NCBI RefSeq assembly: GCF_006385135.1 | Contig: NZ_CP041025.1 | Coordinates: 2,325,501 to 2,389,500, forward strand | DNA length: 64,000 bases | DNA from: Paremcibacter congregatus | Lineage (GTDB): Bacteria > Pseudomonadota > Alphaproteobacteria > Sphingomonadales > Emcibacteraceae | Reading direction: 5' to 3' | Shown here: positions 39,705 through 48,683 of the stretch, piece after piece | Layout of the letters: every line of letters begins with the position of its first letter | Position numbering within the stretch: the first letter of the stretch is position 1 | Translations under genes and position numbers: made by a program | The notes under the pieces: model-generated | Databases searched by the model: none | The model's input: only the letters and a program-made list of their open reading frames with translations | Told to the model about the DNA's origin: nothing

Positions 39705-40925
39705 ATGACCCTCATGCCGGTAGAACAGGCCCTGCATCTCATATCACAAGCTTTCACCCCCCTTGGGTCAGAAATCATCCCTCTGGATCAGGCCCTGGGC
39801 CGCACCACGGCCATAGATCATCAGGCCGCCCTCACCCAGCCGCCCTTTGATGCATCCGCCATGGATGGTTACGCCGTGCGGGCGGAAGACCTGAAAGACG
39901 GTCCAACCGAGCTAAAGCTGATTGGAGAAGCCCCGGCAGGACAACATTTTACGGGCACTGTCATCGCAGGCACGGCAGTACGCATTTTCACCGGCGGTCC
40001 TGTTCCTGCAGGCGCCGACACCGTAATCATGCAGGAAAACACCACCCGACCGGATGACCATTGTATCCGCATCACGGTTCCGGCAGAAAAAGGCCGAAAC
40101 ATTCGTCCGGCGGGCAATGATTTTTCCCACGGCCAAATCCTGGTGAAACAGGGAACTGTTCTCACCGCCCGGCATATCGGCATGATGGCTGCTGCGAATA
40201 TCGCCCACCCTAGCGTTACCATTAAACCACGCATCGCCTTGCTGTCCACCGGTGATGAACTGGTCCAGGTCGGCGAAACCCCGGGACCGGGTCAGATCAT
40301 CAACAGCAACAACCTGCTCCTGAGTACTCTGATCTCTGAAAATGGCGGTATCGCAGTCGATCTTGGCATTGCCCGGGATAACCGCACGGCACTGGAAGAC
40401 AGGATAGCCTTGCTCGACAAACAGCAGGATATTGATCTTTTCATCACCATAGGCGGCGCCTCGGTGGGAGATCACGACCTGGTGCAGGACGTTCTTGGTC
40501 AACATGGTCTGAAAGTCAACTTCTGGAAGCTTGCCATTCGCCCGGGAAAACCAATGATCTTCGGCCACTTCAAAAACTGCCCCATGATCGGACTGCCGGG
40601 GAATCCGGCCTCGGCCTATGTCTGTGCGGTGAATTTTCTGGTGCCGGCCCTGCATATCATGCTCGGACGACAAAATACCGGCGCCCCGATATCCATAGCC
40701 CGGTTGGCCCACGACCTGCCTGAAAATGGCGCACGTCAGGATTATATGCGGGCGCATTTTACCGAGGATGACACCGGCGCCAAAATCGTCACTGCCCTGC
40801 CGCGTCAGGACAGCGCCAAGCTTAGCAGCCTCGCTCTGGCCAATTGTCTGCTGATCCGCCCCCCGCATGCGACCGCGGCAAAATCAGGAACATCTGTGTC
40901 CATTCTACACTTGACAAAAGAATAA
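39705..40925 (+). CDS. moeA: Molybdopterin molybdenumtransferase MoeA
   Basis: The 406-residue enzyme inserts molybdate into adenylated molybdopterin. Motifs: PPFDASAMDGYAVRAED, FTGGPVPAGADTVIMQE, STGDELVQVGETPGPGQIINSN, TIGGASVGDHDLVQDVL and FGLPGNPAS-like GLPGNPASAYVC. AAGGAG precedes the ATG by 6 bp. It is followed by lexA after 51 bp. Confidence 0.97.
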   Translation: MTLMPVEQALHLISQAFTPLGSEIIPLDQALGRTTAIDHQAALTQPPFDASAMDGYAVRAEDLKDGPTELKLIGEAPAGQHFTGTVIAGTAVRIFTGGPVPAGADTVIMQENTTRPDDHCIRITVPAEKGRNIRPAGNDFSHGQILVKQGTVLTARHIGMMAAANIAHPSVTIKPRIALLSTGDELVQVGETPGPGQIINSNNLLLSTLISENGGIAVDLGIARDNRTALEDRIALLDKQQDIDLFITIGGASVGDHDLVQDVLGQHGLKVNFWKLAIRPGKPMIFGHFKNCPMIGLPGNPASAYVCAVNFLVPALHIMLGRQNTGAPISIARLAHDLPENGARQDYMRAHFTEDDTGAKIVTALPRQDSAKLSSLALANCLLIRPPHATAAKSGTSVSILHLTKE

Positions 40926-40976
40926 AAAAAGAACATAACAAATACATATGAAGATTATTCAGTCGGGAGCCAAGAT

Positions 40977-41663
40977 ATGTTGACCAAAAAGCAACGGGAT
41001 CTGTTGTTGTTTATCCATAAAAAATTGCAGGAAAATGGCGTTGCTCCGTCTTTTGACGAAATGAAAGATGCTCTCAATCTCAAATCCAAGTCCGGTATTC
41101 ACCGCCTGATCGGCGCACTGGAAGAACGCAACTTTATCCGGCGCCTGCCCAACCGGGCCCGGGCTCTCGAAATTCTCCGCCTGCCCGAAGATACCGACAC
41201 GGCCAATGTCGACAGTGGCCCCGCAGCAGATAACCTGTTCAAACCCGACTTTGGCAAGGCCACAGAAGTGGTATCCGATCCCAACAGCATTGATATTCCC
41301 CTTCACGGCAAGATTGCCGCCGGGACCCCGATCGAAGCCCTCGAACAATTTGAGAATATTCCCATTCCAGCCCATATGGTCGGCAGCGGCAGCCATTACG
41401 CCCTTGAAATCGACGGTGACTCCATGATTGAGGCCGGCATTCTCGATGGTGACACCATTGTCGTTCAACGCTGTGATACAGCGGAAAACGGCGCCATTGT
41501 CGTTGCCCTGATTGATGAAGAAGAAGCCACGTTAAAAACCTTGTACCGCAAAGGACCTGATGTGGCCCTGGAACCGTCCAACCGCACCTATGAAACCCAG
41601 ACCTATCCGGCAAACCGGGTCCGAATCCAGGGACGCCTGGTGGGCCTTCTGCGGCGATACTAA
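40977..41663 (+). CDS. lexA: SOS repressor LexA
   Basis: The 228-residue autocleaving repressor has an N-terminal winged helix ([49 protein letters not shown]). The Ala-Gly cleavage bond lies in [10 protein letters not shown], and the catalytic Ser in [13 protein letters not shown] and Lys in [14 protein letters not shown] lies 9 bp before the ATG. Only one good half-site of the alphaproteobacterial GAAC-N7-GAAC type box is present upstream (40931). The dinucleotide order moeA-lexA-comEC is typical. Confidence 0.97.
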   Translation: MLTKKQRDLLLFIHKKLQENGVAPSFDEMKDALNLKSKSGIHRLIGALEERNFIRRLPNRARALEILRLPEDTDTANVDSGPAADNLFKPDFGKATEVVSDPNSIDIPLHGKIAAGTPIEALEQFENIPIPAHMVGSGSHYALEIDGDSMIEAGILDGDTIVVQRCDTAENGAIVVALIDEEEATLKTLYRKGPDVALEPSNRTYETQTYPANRVRIQGRLVGLLRRY

Positions 41664-41697
41664 GCCCCCTTATGCAGTAATTATTTTCGTTAACTCC

Positions 41698-43758
41698 TTA
41701 TTTCCACCGACTCCAGGGGCGATCCCCCCGGACCCCAGCCACGGTCTTCACGGTAATCCAGTCACCGCTTTTTTCCGGCAGCCACAGAGCATGCCCGCCC
41801 TTATGATAGAAATCCCACCTGTCAATCACCAGCTTCGCTGACGGGCAATAGATATCGACCGGCACCAGACTGATCACCACCTGGGCGTTGCGACAATCTT
41901 CCGACAAGGCCCGCTCATCCTTGACCAGCGCGATCAATGTATCCCGGCTCTTATGATCCGGCCGATACAAACAGCTCAGACGGTCGCAGGCAAGCCACTT
42001 GTCTTCTGGATATGTAGTATCCTCATACTGCCATTTTTCCGCGTCTTCCTGACCCGCCCTCTGGGCCCAACGTTCCCGGACCATCCGCCCGGCCCGCAAA
42101 CTGGATAACTCCAAATCCGCTGCCGCATTGCGAACCCCGATCAGTTTACCTTTATTATCGATCAGAATATCCGGCTGCTGTGTGAAAAACGACGCCGTGA
42201 CACCAAGAGCCATCCCCAGAAGACCAAAATAACGCCACCTCAACCGCCAGATTCCAAACCATAATGCCCCCAGCGCAATCACCACAACAGGTCCCAACGC
42301 CATGGACGGCACCAGACGATATGACCCCGGCGCATGAGAAACATATCCGGCAATGCCCATAATCGCCTCCAGACCATACGACATGGGATAAAGCGCAATT
42401 TCGCCAAGGCCAAAGGGAGCCAAAAGCAAATAGGCCACAACCCAGGGCATCACCCAGAAGGCCATAATCGGCATCGCCAGCAAATTTGACAACAAGCCAT
42501 ATTGCACCAACTTGTTAAAATGAAACAAAGCAAACGGTGCAATCGCCATTTCTGCCACCAAAGTGGTAAATAAACTGGCAGCAATATACAGCATCAGTTT
42601 ATGCCCCCATCCCTGATTTTTATGGATCGTTAAATAGCCGCCCATATTTTCATAAGCCACCACCAACGCCACCACGGCGGCAAAAGACATCTGGAAGCTT
42701 ACCGAGAGTAAAGCCTGCGGGCTCATGACCAGAATAACCATTGCCGCAATGGCAACCAGCCGCAGTGAAATCGCTCTCCGGTCTGCCACTATGCCTAAAA
42801 ACAGAATCGCCGCCATGATAAAGGCCCGTACTGTCGGAATCCCCCCGCCGCTCAGAGTGACATAAACCAGACCGGCACCAATGGCGATCACCGCCGCGAT
42901 TTTTTTTACCGGATAACGCAATGTGAGATACTCTGACCGGGTGAGTAAAAAACGGGCAAAAAAGAATGCCGCCCCACACAATAAGCCCATATGAAGACCC
43001 GATATGGCCAGCAGATGAGCCAAGCCGGAATTGCGCATATTGTCGGCAACCTCCTTCGAGATGCCATCCCGCTGTCCAGTGATCAGCGCCGCCGCCAGCC
43101 CCCCGACGTCTCCCGGTAAACTGCGCCGGATATTGCCCGCCATAGTCTGTCTTATCCCACGCATTGATATCAGCCGTGCGGGCGCTTTTTCCATAATCTC
43201 CGGTGATGTAACCCCGTAACCAACCGCACCGATGCCCTGAAACCAGATCTGGCGCGCATAATCAAAATCACCCGGCATGGTTGGTGGCGGGGGTGGCAAT
43301 AACCCGGCCTTTATTCTGATCCGGTCACCTGGCGTGGGTACGGCATCATATTTATTCACCTTAATCCGCAGTTTGTCGAGAGTTGGCCCGCGTTTAATCT
43401 CCGGTTGCCTGATCACCACGTGCATCTTGCCGCTACGATACTGGCTTACTTTCTCAACAGTACCAATGATCATTCTCGGCGAGAGTGGTTTTTCAAGTAC
43501 CGGTGTCGCCAGTTGCCAGCTTTTCAGCCCCCCTGTGGCGAATCCTGCCGCCATCAGGGTGACGACAATAAGCAGCAACCGCAACAGAAAAATCCGCCAT
43601 ACCAAGCCTGTAAATATAATCAACCCCAGACATCCATACAGCGCCAACGAAAGCGCAGGCTCCGTCGCCAGGGAAAAGTACCATCCGATGCCAAAGCTGA
43701 AAAAAATCGGCGCCCACAGCAGCAAACGCTCCTGCTCCTGAAAGAACACGTCTTCCAT
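41698..43758 (-). CDS. comEC: ComEC/Rec2 family DNA-uptake channel protein
   Basis: The 686-residue protein has an N-terminal DUF4131 region with three helices and an OB-like domain (PGDRIRIKAGLLPP), then the competence domain (ALITGQRDGISKEVADNMRNSGLAHLLAISGLHMGLLCG, GGIPTVRAFIM) with about ten helices. The C-terminal ~150 residues are a degraded beta-lactamase-like domain without the zinc HXHXDH motif, as in many Alphaproteobacteria. ATG at 43758 has GAAGG 8 bp upstream; a GTG at 43773 is less likely. Convergent with lexA, divergent from gltX. The 43759-44063 gap shows no supported feature. Confidence 0.9.
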   Translation of the reverse strand: MEDVFFQEQERLLLWAPIFFSFGIGWYFSLATEPALSLALYGCLGLIIFTGLVWRIFLLRLLLIVVTLMAAGFATGGLKSWQLATPVLEKPLSPRMIIGTVEKVSQYRSGKMHVVIRQPEIKRGPTLDKLRIKVNKYDAVPTPGDRIRIKAGLLPPPPPTMPGDFDYARQIWFQGIGAVGYGVTSPEIMEKAPARLISMRGIRQTMAGNIRRSLPGDVGGLAAALITGQRDGISKEVADNMRNSGLAHLLAISGLHMGLLCGAAFFFARFLLTRSEYLTLRYPVKKIAAVIAIGAGLVYVTLSGGGIPTVRAFIMAAILFLGIVADRRAISLRLVAIAAMVILVMSPQALLSVSFQMSFAAVVALVVAYENMGGYLTIHKNQGWGHKLMLYIAASLFTTLVAEMAIAPFALFHFNKLVQYGLLSNLLAMPIMAFWVMPWVVAYLLLAPFGLGEIALYPMSYGLEAIMGIAGYVSHAPGSYRLVPSMALGPVVVIALGALWFGIWRLRWRYFGLLGMALGVTASFFTQQPDILIDNKGKLIGVRNAAADLELSSLRAGRMVRERWAQRAGQEDAEKWQYEDTTYPEDKWLACDRLSCLYRPDHKSRDTLIALVKDERALSEDCRNAQVVISLVPVDIYCPSAKLVIDRWDFYHKGGHALWLPEKSGDWITVKTVAGVRGDRPWSRWK

Positions 43759-44063
43759 TTGCAAGACCTTCACCGTCAGATGGCCTGTGCTTATATGTCC
43801 CAGATATAATGCGATACGCCGGTCCCCTTGTAAAAAGTCGCCCTATTTTACGCGGCATTTTTCTTTCATATATAAAATATATTCTCTTTTTTTTAGTTAT
43901 TTTAGCATAACAGGCTTCCATTTTTCGTATTATTTTGCTAAAAAGCACCCAGCTAAAGGACATATGGGCCTTTAATCAAAAAATTTAGTATCTTCCTGCG
44001 CGGTCAATGGCATGCTCCCATGTCGTATGTCCGCTCAATATTGACTGTGGAACATTAAGCAGA

Positions 44064-45473
44064 ATGACGAAGAAAGTAATCACACGCTTCGCCCCGTCTC
44101 CTACGGGATTTTTACATATCGGCGGTGCCCGTACGGCCCTCTTTAACTGGCTGTTTGCAAAGCATCACGGCGGCGAGTTTCACCTGCGGATTGAAGACAC
44201 GGATCGCAAGCGCCTGACCGAAGGCGCCGTGGAAGCCATCCACGAGGGCATGGCCTGGCTCGGCCTGTCCCATGACGGTGATGTCATCAGCCAATTTGAA
44301 CAGCGGGATCGTCACGTCGAAGTTGCGCAAAAACTTCTGGCCGAAGGCAAGGCCTATTACTGTTATTGTTCCCCGGAAGAATTGACGGAAATGCGTGAGA
44401 AAGCCCGCGCAGAAGGCAAGCCCATCGGCTATGATGGCCGCTGGCGTGACCGGGATCCGTCTGAAGCCCCCGAAGGCATCAAGCCTGTTGTACGCTTTAA
44501 ATCCCCGAACGAAGGCCAAACCGTTATTCACGACAAGGTTCAGGGCACCGTTACCGTTGAGAATACCCAACTGGATGATATGATCCTGTTGCGCGCCGAT
44601 GGCTCTCCGACTTACATGCTGTCGGTGGTGGTTGATGACCATGATATGGGCGTTACCCATGTAATTCGTGGGGATGACCATCTGACCAATGCCGCACGTC
44701 AGGCTCAATTGATTGAAGCCATCGGATGGGATCTGCCGGTTTATGCCCATATCCCGTTAATTCACGGGCCCGACGGCGCCAAATTGTCAAAACGCCACGG
44801 CGCTCTTGGCGTTGAAGCCTATCGCGACATGGGATACCTGCCCAGCGCTCTTAAAAATTATCTGGTCCGCCTTGGCTGGGCTCATGGCGATGACGAAATT
44901 TTCTCCGAACAGCAGGCCATTGAATGGTTCAGCCTGGAAGGGATCGGCAAATCCCCGTCACGGTTTGATTTCGTTAAGCTGGAAAACCTCAATGGTTATT
45001 ACATCCGCGAGGCGGCCTCTAATGAGACCTTGGTTGAAATATGCCGGCCCTTGATTGAGAAAAATCTGGGACGGCCGCTTACAGATGATGAGGCTGCTTT
45101 ACTGGTTCCCGCCATGGATGAATTCAAACCCCGGGCCAAAAACCTTAATGATCTGGCGGAAAGCACCCTGTTTCTGTTTGCAGAACGTCCGCTGACCATG
45201 ATCCCGAAAGCGGAAAAAATTCTGACAGAAGATGCCAAACAAATCCTGACCAAGGCCATCGCGGTTCTCGATCAGGCGGCGGCCTGGGACATCGAAAGCC
45301 TGGAAGCCGATATCAAGGCGTTTGCCGAAAATCAGGACCTGAAACTGGGAAAAGTCGCCCAACCGCTCAGGGCAGCCTTGACCGGAAGCAATGTTTCGCC
45401 CGGAATTTTCGATATATTGGTCTGGCTCGGGAAAACAGAAAGTCTGGCTCGGTTAAAAGATCAAGCCGCCTAA
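44064..45473 (+). CDS. gltX: Glutamyl-tRNA synthetase
   Basis: This class I synthetase has 469 residues. The HIGH-type signature is [18 protein letters not shown] near residue 10 and the KMSKS-type signature [10 protein letters not shown] near 240. The zinc-like region [12 protein letters not shown] and the C-terminal helical anticodon domain are present. Alphaproteobacteria often carry two gltX genes, one charging tRNA-Gln for amidation; which form this is cannot be decided by eye. The start is fixed by [13 protein letters not shown]. Confidence 0.97.
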   Translation: MTKKVITRFAPSPTGFLHIGGARTALFNWLFAKHHGGEFHLRIEDTDRKRLTEGAVEAIHEGMAWLGLSHDGDVISQFEQRDRHVEVAQKLLAEGKAYYCYCSPEELTEMREKARAEGKPIGYDGRWRDRDPSEAPEGIKPVVRFKSPNEGQTVIHDKVQGTVTVENTQLDDMILLRADGSPTYMLSVVVDDHDMGVTHVIRGDDHLTNAARQAQLIEAIGWDLPVYAHIPLIHGPDGAKLSKRHGALGVEAYRDMGYLPSALKNYLVRLGWAHGDDEIFSEQQAIEWFSLEGIGKSPSRFDFVKLENLNGYYIREAASNETLVEICRPLIEKNLGRPLTDDEAALLVPAMDEFKPRAKNLNDLAESTLFLFAERPLTMIPKAEKILTEDAKQILTKAIAVLDQAAAWDIESLEADIKAFAENQDLKLGKVAQPLRAALTGSNVSPGIFDILVWLGKTESLARLKDQAA

Positions 45474-45652
45474 TTTCGCATAAGAAAGCGAAATATTAAT
45501 AATTGGTAATATATAGGTAACTTAATTGACCTGAATATTACATATAACATGTTATCAGCAGACATATCATGCCTGCTGGTCTTAATACGGAAGCGCATAA
45601 TTACAATCCATAACGCGACTTCCCAAGTTCAAACGAGAAAGGATGTGGGTTT

Positions 45653-46969
45653 ATGACGAAGAATGTATTTGATAAAACATTATCAGAAGAGAAGGCAACA
45701 CTGACCATCGGAGGTAAGTCAATTGAACTTCCCATTTATTCAGGCTCCATAGGGCCAGATGTCATCGACATCCGAAAGTTATATGCCACCACCGGGAAAT
45801 TCACTTATGATCCCGGCTTTACTTCTACCGCCAGCTGCGAATCCAGCATCACCTATATTGACGGTGATGAAGGCACCCTGCTCTATCGCGGTTACCCTAT
45901 TGATCAATTGGCAGAAAAAAGTGACTTTATGGAAGTTGCCTATCTGCTGTTGAACGGTGACCTGCCGACAGCCGAGGAAAAAACCGATTTCAGCAACACC
46001 ATCACCTATCACACCATGGTTCATGATCAGATGAATTCCCTGTTTAAGGGGTTCCGTCGTGATGCGCATCCCATGGCGATTATGGTTGGTGTTGTTGGCG
46101 CCATGTCCGCCTTTTATCATGACAGCCTGGATATCAATGATCCGTTGCAGCGGAAAATAGCCTCTCACCGTATGATCGCGAAAATCCCGACCATCGCGGC
46201 TATGGCCTATAAATATTCTGTCGGACAGCCATTTGTTTATCCACGCAATGACATGACCTATGCGGAAAACTTCCTGCATATGACATTTGGCGTTCCCCAG
46301 TGTGAAGAATATCATGTCAGCCCGATACTGGCCAACGCCATGGACAAGATCTTCATTCTCCATGCTGACCATGAACAGAATGCATCCACCTCCACGGTGC
46401 GCTTGGCCGGCTCCTCTGGCGCCAATCCTTTTGCCTGTATTGCAGCCGGTATCGCCTCTCTCTGGGGCCCAGCACATGGCGGCGCCAACGAAGCCTGCCT
46501 GAACATGCTGGAAGAAATCGGTACAGTAGACCGTATTCCGGAATATATCGCCAAAGCCAAAGATAAAAATGATCCTTTCCGTCTGATGGGTTTTGGTCAC
46601 CGGGTCTATAAAAACTTTGATCCACGCGCCAAGGTTCTGGCTCAATCCGCCAAGGAAGTGCTCGACGAACTCGGCGTCAATGACCCGATGCTGGACGTTG
46701 CCCGTGAACTGGAGCGTATTGCCCTTGAAGACCCTTATTTCATTGAGAAGAAGCTCTATCCGAATGTGGACTTCTATTCCGGTATCATTCTGAAAGCCAT
46801 GGGCTTCCCGACAGAGATGTTCACCGTGCTGTTTGCTCTGGCGCGGACAACCGGCTGGATTTCACAGTGGGGTGAAATGATCGAGGACCCGACCCAGAAA
46901 ATCGGCCGTCCCCGTCAGCTGTTTACCGGCGACAAAAAACGCGATTATGTCGAGGTTGAAAACAGATAA
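45653..46969 (+). CDS. gltA: Citrate synthase
   Basis: The 438-residue enzyme is the type I hexameric, NADH-sensitive form. Active-site residues lie in [15 protein letters not shown] (His), [13 protein letters not shown] (His and Arg) and [14 protein letters not shown] (Asp). AGAAAGGATG precedes the ATG. The 179-bp stretch upstream (45474-45652) is AT-rich and probably holds the promoter. A strong terminator follows. The neighbouring gltX is 179 bp upstream. Confidence 0.98.
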   Translation: MTKNVFDKTLSEEKATLTIGGKSIELPIYSGSIGPDVIDIRKLYATTGKFTYDPGFTSTASCESSITYIDGDEGTLLYRGYPIDQLAEKSDFMEVAYLLLNGDLPTAEEKTDFSNTITYHTMVHDQMNSLFKGFRRDAHPMAIMVGVVGAMSAFYHDSLDINDPLQRKIASHRMIAKIPTIAAMAYKYSVGQPFVYPRNDMTYAENFLHMTFGVPQCEEYHVSPILANAMDKIFILHADHEQNASTSTVRLAGSSGANPFACIAAGIASLWGPAHGGANEACLNMLEEIGTVDRIPEYIAKAKDKNDPFRLMGFGHRVYKNFDPRAKVLAQSAKEVLDELGVNDPMLDVARELERIALEDPYFIEKKLYPNVDFYSGIILKAMGFPTEMFTVLFALARTTGWISQWGEMIEDPTQKIGRPRQLFTGDKKRDYVEVENR

Positions 46970-46990
46970 GTCTCGCACCACACCAGATAA

Positions 46991-47021
46991 AAAAAGCCCG
47001 GACGATTTGTCCGGGCTTTTT
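46991..47021. terminator. Bidirectional terminator between gltA and gloA
   Basis: AAAAAGCCCGGAC pairs perfectly with GTCCGGGCTTTTT around a 5-nt loop. It serves gltA (plus) and gloA (minus). Confidence 0.95.
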
Positions 47022-47042
47022 ACATTCTGGCAGATGCTTTTT

Positions 47043-47438
47043 TTAGCGTTCGATAAATTCAATCATATAACCGTCAGGATCCCGCACAAAGGCAATCACA
47101 GTCGTACCGTGCTTCATGGGCCCCGGTTTGCGTGGGACCTCTATCCCTTGCGCTTCCAGTGCCTCACAAACACTGTAAATATCCTGCACCCCGATTGCAA
47201 TATGACCAAAGGCGTCGCCGAGGTCATAAGCTTCGGTCCGGTCCCAATTATGGGTCAGTTCCAGAACCGTATGATCGCTTTCCGCCCCGTATCCAAGGAA
47301 GGCCAGCGTGAAGCGACCTTCAGGATGCTCTGTTCTCCGCAATAATGTCATACCAAGATGCGTACAGTAGAAGTCCATGGACTTTTCAAGGTCCCGCACC
47401 CGCAGCATGGTATGGAGTAATCGGTTTCCTTTGGTCAT
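47043..47438 (-). CDS. gloA: Lactoylglutathione lyase (glyoxalase I)
   Basis: The 131-residue enzyme converts the methylglyoxal-glutathione adduct to lactoylglutathione. Metal ligands are His in LLHTMLRV (residue 9), Glu in LELTHNW, His in GHIAIGV and Glu in YMIEFIE. GRFTLAFLGYG and KPGPMKHGTTVIAFVRDPDGY are family segments. It occupies the position between fabZ and gltA where lpxA, lpxI and lpxB are commonly found in Alphaproteobacteria; 13 bp separate it from fabZ. Confidence 0.96.
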   Translation of the reverse strand: MTKGNRLLHTMLRVRDLEKSMDFYCTHLGMTLLRRTEHPEGRFTLAFLGYGAESDHTVLELTHNWDRTEAYDLGDAFGHIAIGVQDIYSVCEALEAQGIEVPRKPGPMKHGTTVIAFVRDPDGYMIEFIER

Positions 47439-47451
47439 AAAAATACCTATT

Positions 47452-47916
47452 CTATTCGTCTGCGATCATCGCCGTATAGGTTGCTTCCGCCACGACCTTA
47501 CCATTAACCTTGCCTTCTGCGGTGAAGCGCCAAACCGGGCCCCGATTGCGGTCTTTCCTGATATGCAGCTCGAGACGGTCACCCGGCACAACCGGTTTGC
47601 GAAATTTCGCACCATCAATGGACATAAAGTAAACCAGTTTCTTACCCGCCTCGTCTTTCAGGGAATACATGACCAGTGCCGCGGCTGTCTGCGCCATCGC
47701 TTCCACGATCAAAACGCCGGGCATGACAGGTTTCCCTGGGAAATGCCCTTGAAAGAACTCCTCATTCATCGTAACGCATTTAATGCCGACGGCAGCCTCC
47801 GCAGGTTCAATTTCGGTCAACTGGTCAATCAACAGCATCGGATATCTATGGGGAATAAGCTCCATAATTTCTTCAACGCCGATTGCGGCCAGATCTTTGG
47901 TTATTTCTTCCGACAT
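47452..47916 (-). CDS. fabZ: 3-hydroxyacyl-ACP dehydratase FabZ
   Basis: The 154-residue hotdog-fold enzyme dehydrates 3-hydroxyacyl-ACP in fatty acid synthesis. IMELIPHRYPMLLIDQL holds the catalytic His, and GHFPGKPVMPGVLIVEAMAQTAA the Glu helix. GGAAGAGCACAT precedes the ATG. It is usually flanked by lpxD and lpxA; neither is present. Tandem hairpins separate it from skp upstream, so it starts its own fabZ-gloA transcript. Confidence 0.97.
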   Translation of the reverse strand: MSEEITKDLAAIGVEEIMELIPHRYPMLLIDQLTEIEPAEAAVGIKCVTMNEEFFQGHFPGKPVMPGVLIVEAMAQTAAALVMYSLKDEAGKKLVYFMSIDGAKFRKPVVPGDRLELHIRKDRNRGPVWRFTAEGKVNGKVVAEATYTAMIADE

Positions 47917-48020
47917 ATGTGCTCTTCCGCCCTTCGTAAATAATTATCTTCATCAGGATCATGCCCCTGATCATCATACAGGCAACCTTACTGCATGCTG
48001 CCGCGAATTAGAATGAAAAA

Positions 48021-48079
48021 ATCCCCGCAGGGGATCATTCTATCCAAACGTAAAAAACCCCGCCTAAAGCGGGGCTTTT
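48021..48079 (-). terminator. Tandem terminator hairpins after skp
   Basis: The first hairpin reached by minus-strand transcripts is CCCCGC-CTAAA-GCGGGG (48058-48074) followed on that strand by TTTTTTA. The second is ATCCCC-GCA-GGGGAT (48021-48035) followed by six T. They would end the bamA-skp transcript before fabZ. The remainder of 47917-48094 is the fabZ promoter region. Confidence 0.8.
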
Positions 48080-48094
48080 CGCAAAATCTGTTTA

Positions 48095-48682
48095 TTACTG
48101 TGCCGCTGATGCCGGCGCTGTCGGCAGAACAACCTTAACAGTTGGCAAGACCTGGTCCAGCTGCTCAATCACAGCTGTTGTCACGTCAAGACCAGTCGCC
48201 TTTTCAATGACAAGACTGACGTCCATGATCATGGTGGCTTTATGGTCTTTCAGGACTTTCTGCAAAATCGGCTTCAGGGCCCGTTGCAACTCGTTCTGTG
48301 CATTGGTCAGAGCTGTTTCCAGCTGTTGATTCTTAAGCTGCACTTCCCGTTGTACGGTCACGACTTTATTTTGAAAGTCCCGCAACTTGGCATCATAGGA
48401 TTCTTTCGGCAAAATCGACCGCTGAGTTTTCAACGTCGCTTCTTCCGCTTTCAGAACATTTTCCTGCTCGGCTATTTCAGCCTGAAATTTTTTGCGAATG
48501 GTGTCCAGCTGCGCCTGGATATCCTGACCAGCAGCAGATTTAAACCGCACCATACGGCTATCAATTACAGCAATAACAGCTTGTGGCAAAGCCTCGGCTG
48601 CGATCGCATTCCCCATATTTGTTGTGAATGTCGCTGCGGTAACGATAGCCGCCATCACTGTGTTTCTTATTATCTGTTTCAT
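48095..48682 (-). CDS. skp: OmpH/Skp-family periplasmic chaperone
   Basis: The 195-residue protein has a signal peptide cleaved after AIAA near residue 30, a core strand AVIAVIDSRMV, then a long charged coiled coil (about 60-140) rich in Glu, Lys and Gln, and a C-terminal strand region (TMIMDVSLVIEKATGLDVTTAVIEQLD). These are the tentacle and body parts of Skp, which holds unfolded outer-membrane proteins. It begins one base after the bamA stop. Confidence 0.92.
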   Translation of the reverse strand: MKQIIRNTVMAAIVTAATFTTNMGNAIAAEALPQAVIAVIDSRMVRFKSAAGQDIQAQLDTIRKKFQAEIAEQENVLKAEEATLKTQRSILPKESYDAKLRDFQNKVVTVQREVQLKNQQLETALTNAQNELQRALKPILQKVLKDHKATMIMDVSLVIEKATGLDVTTAVIEQLDQVLPTVKVVLPTAPASAAQ

Positions 48683-48683
48683 A

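Noticed and set aside
40931-40945. LexA box candidate upstream of lexA
   Set aside because: GAAC-N7-ATAC keeps only one half-site of the alphaproteobacterial direct repeat, and the region is AT-rich, so chance is likely.
44007-44063. Longer gltX start at 44007
   Set aside because: The extra N-terminal residues match nothing in the family and no ribosome site precedes them.
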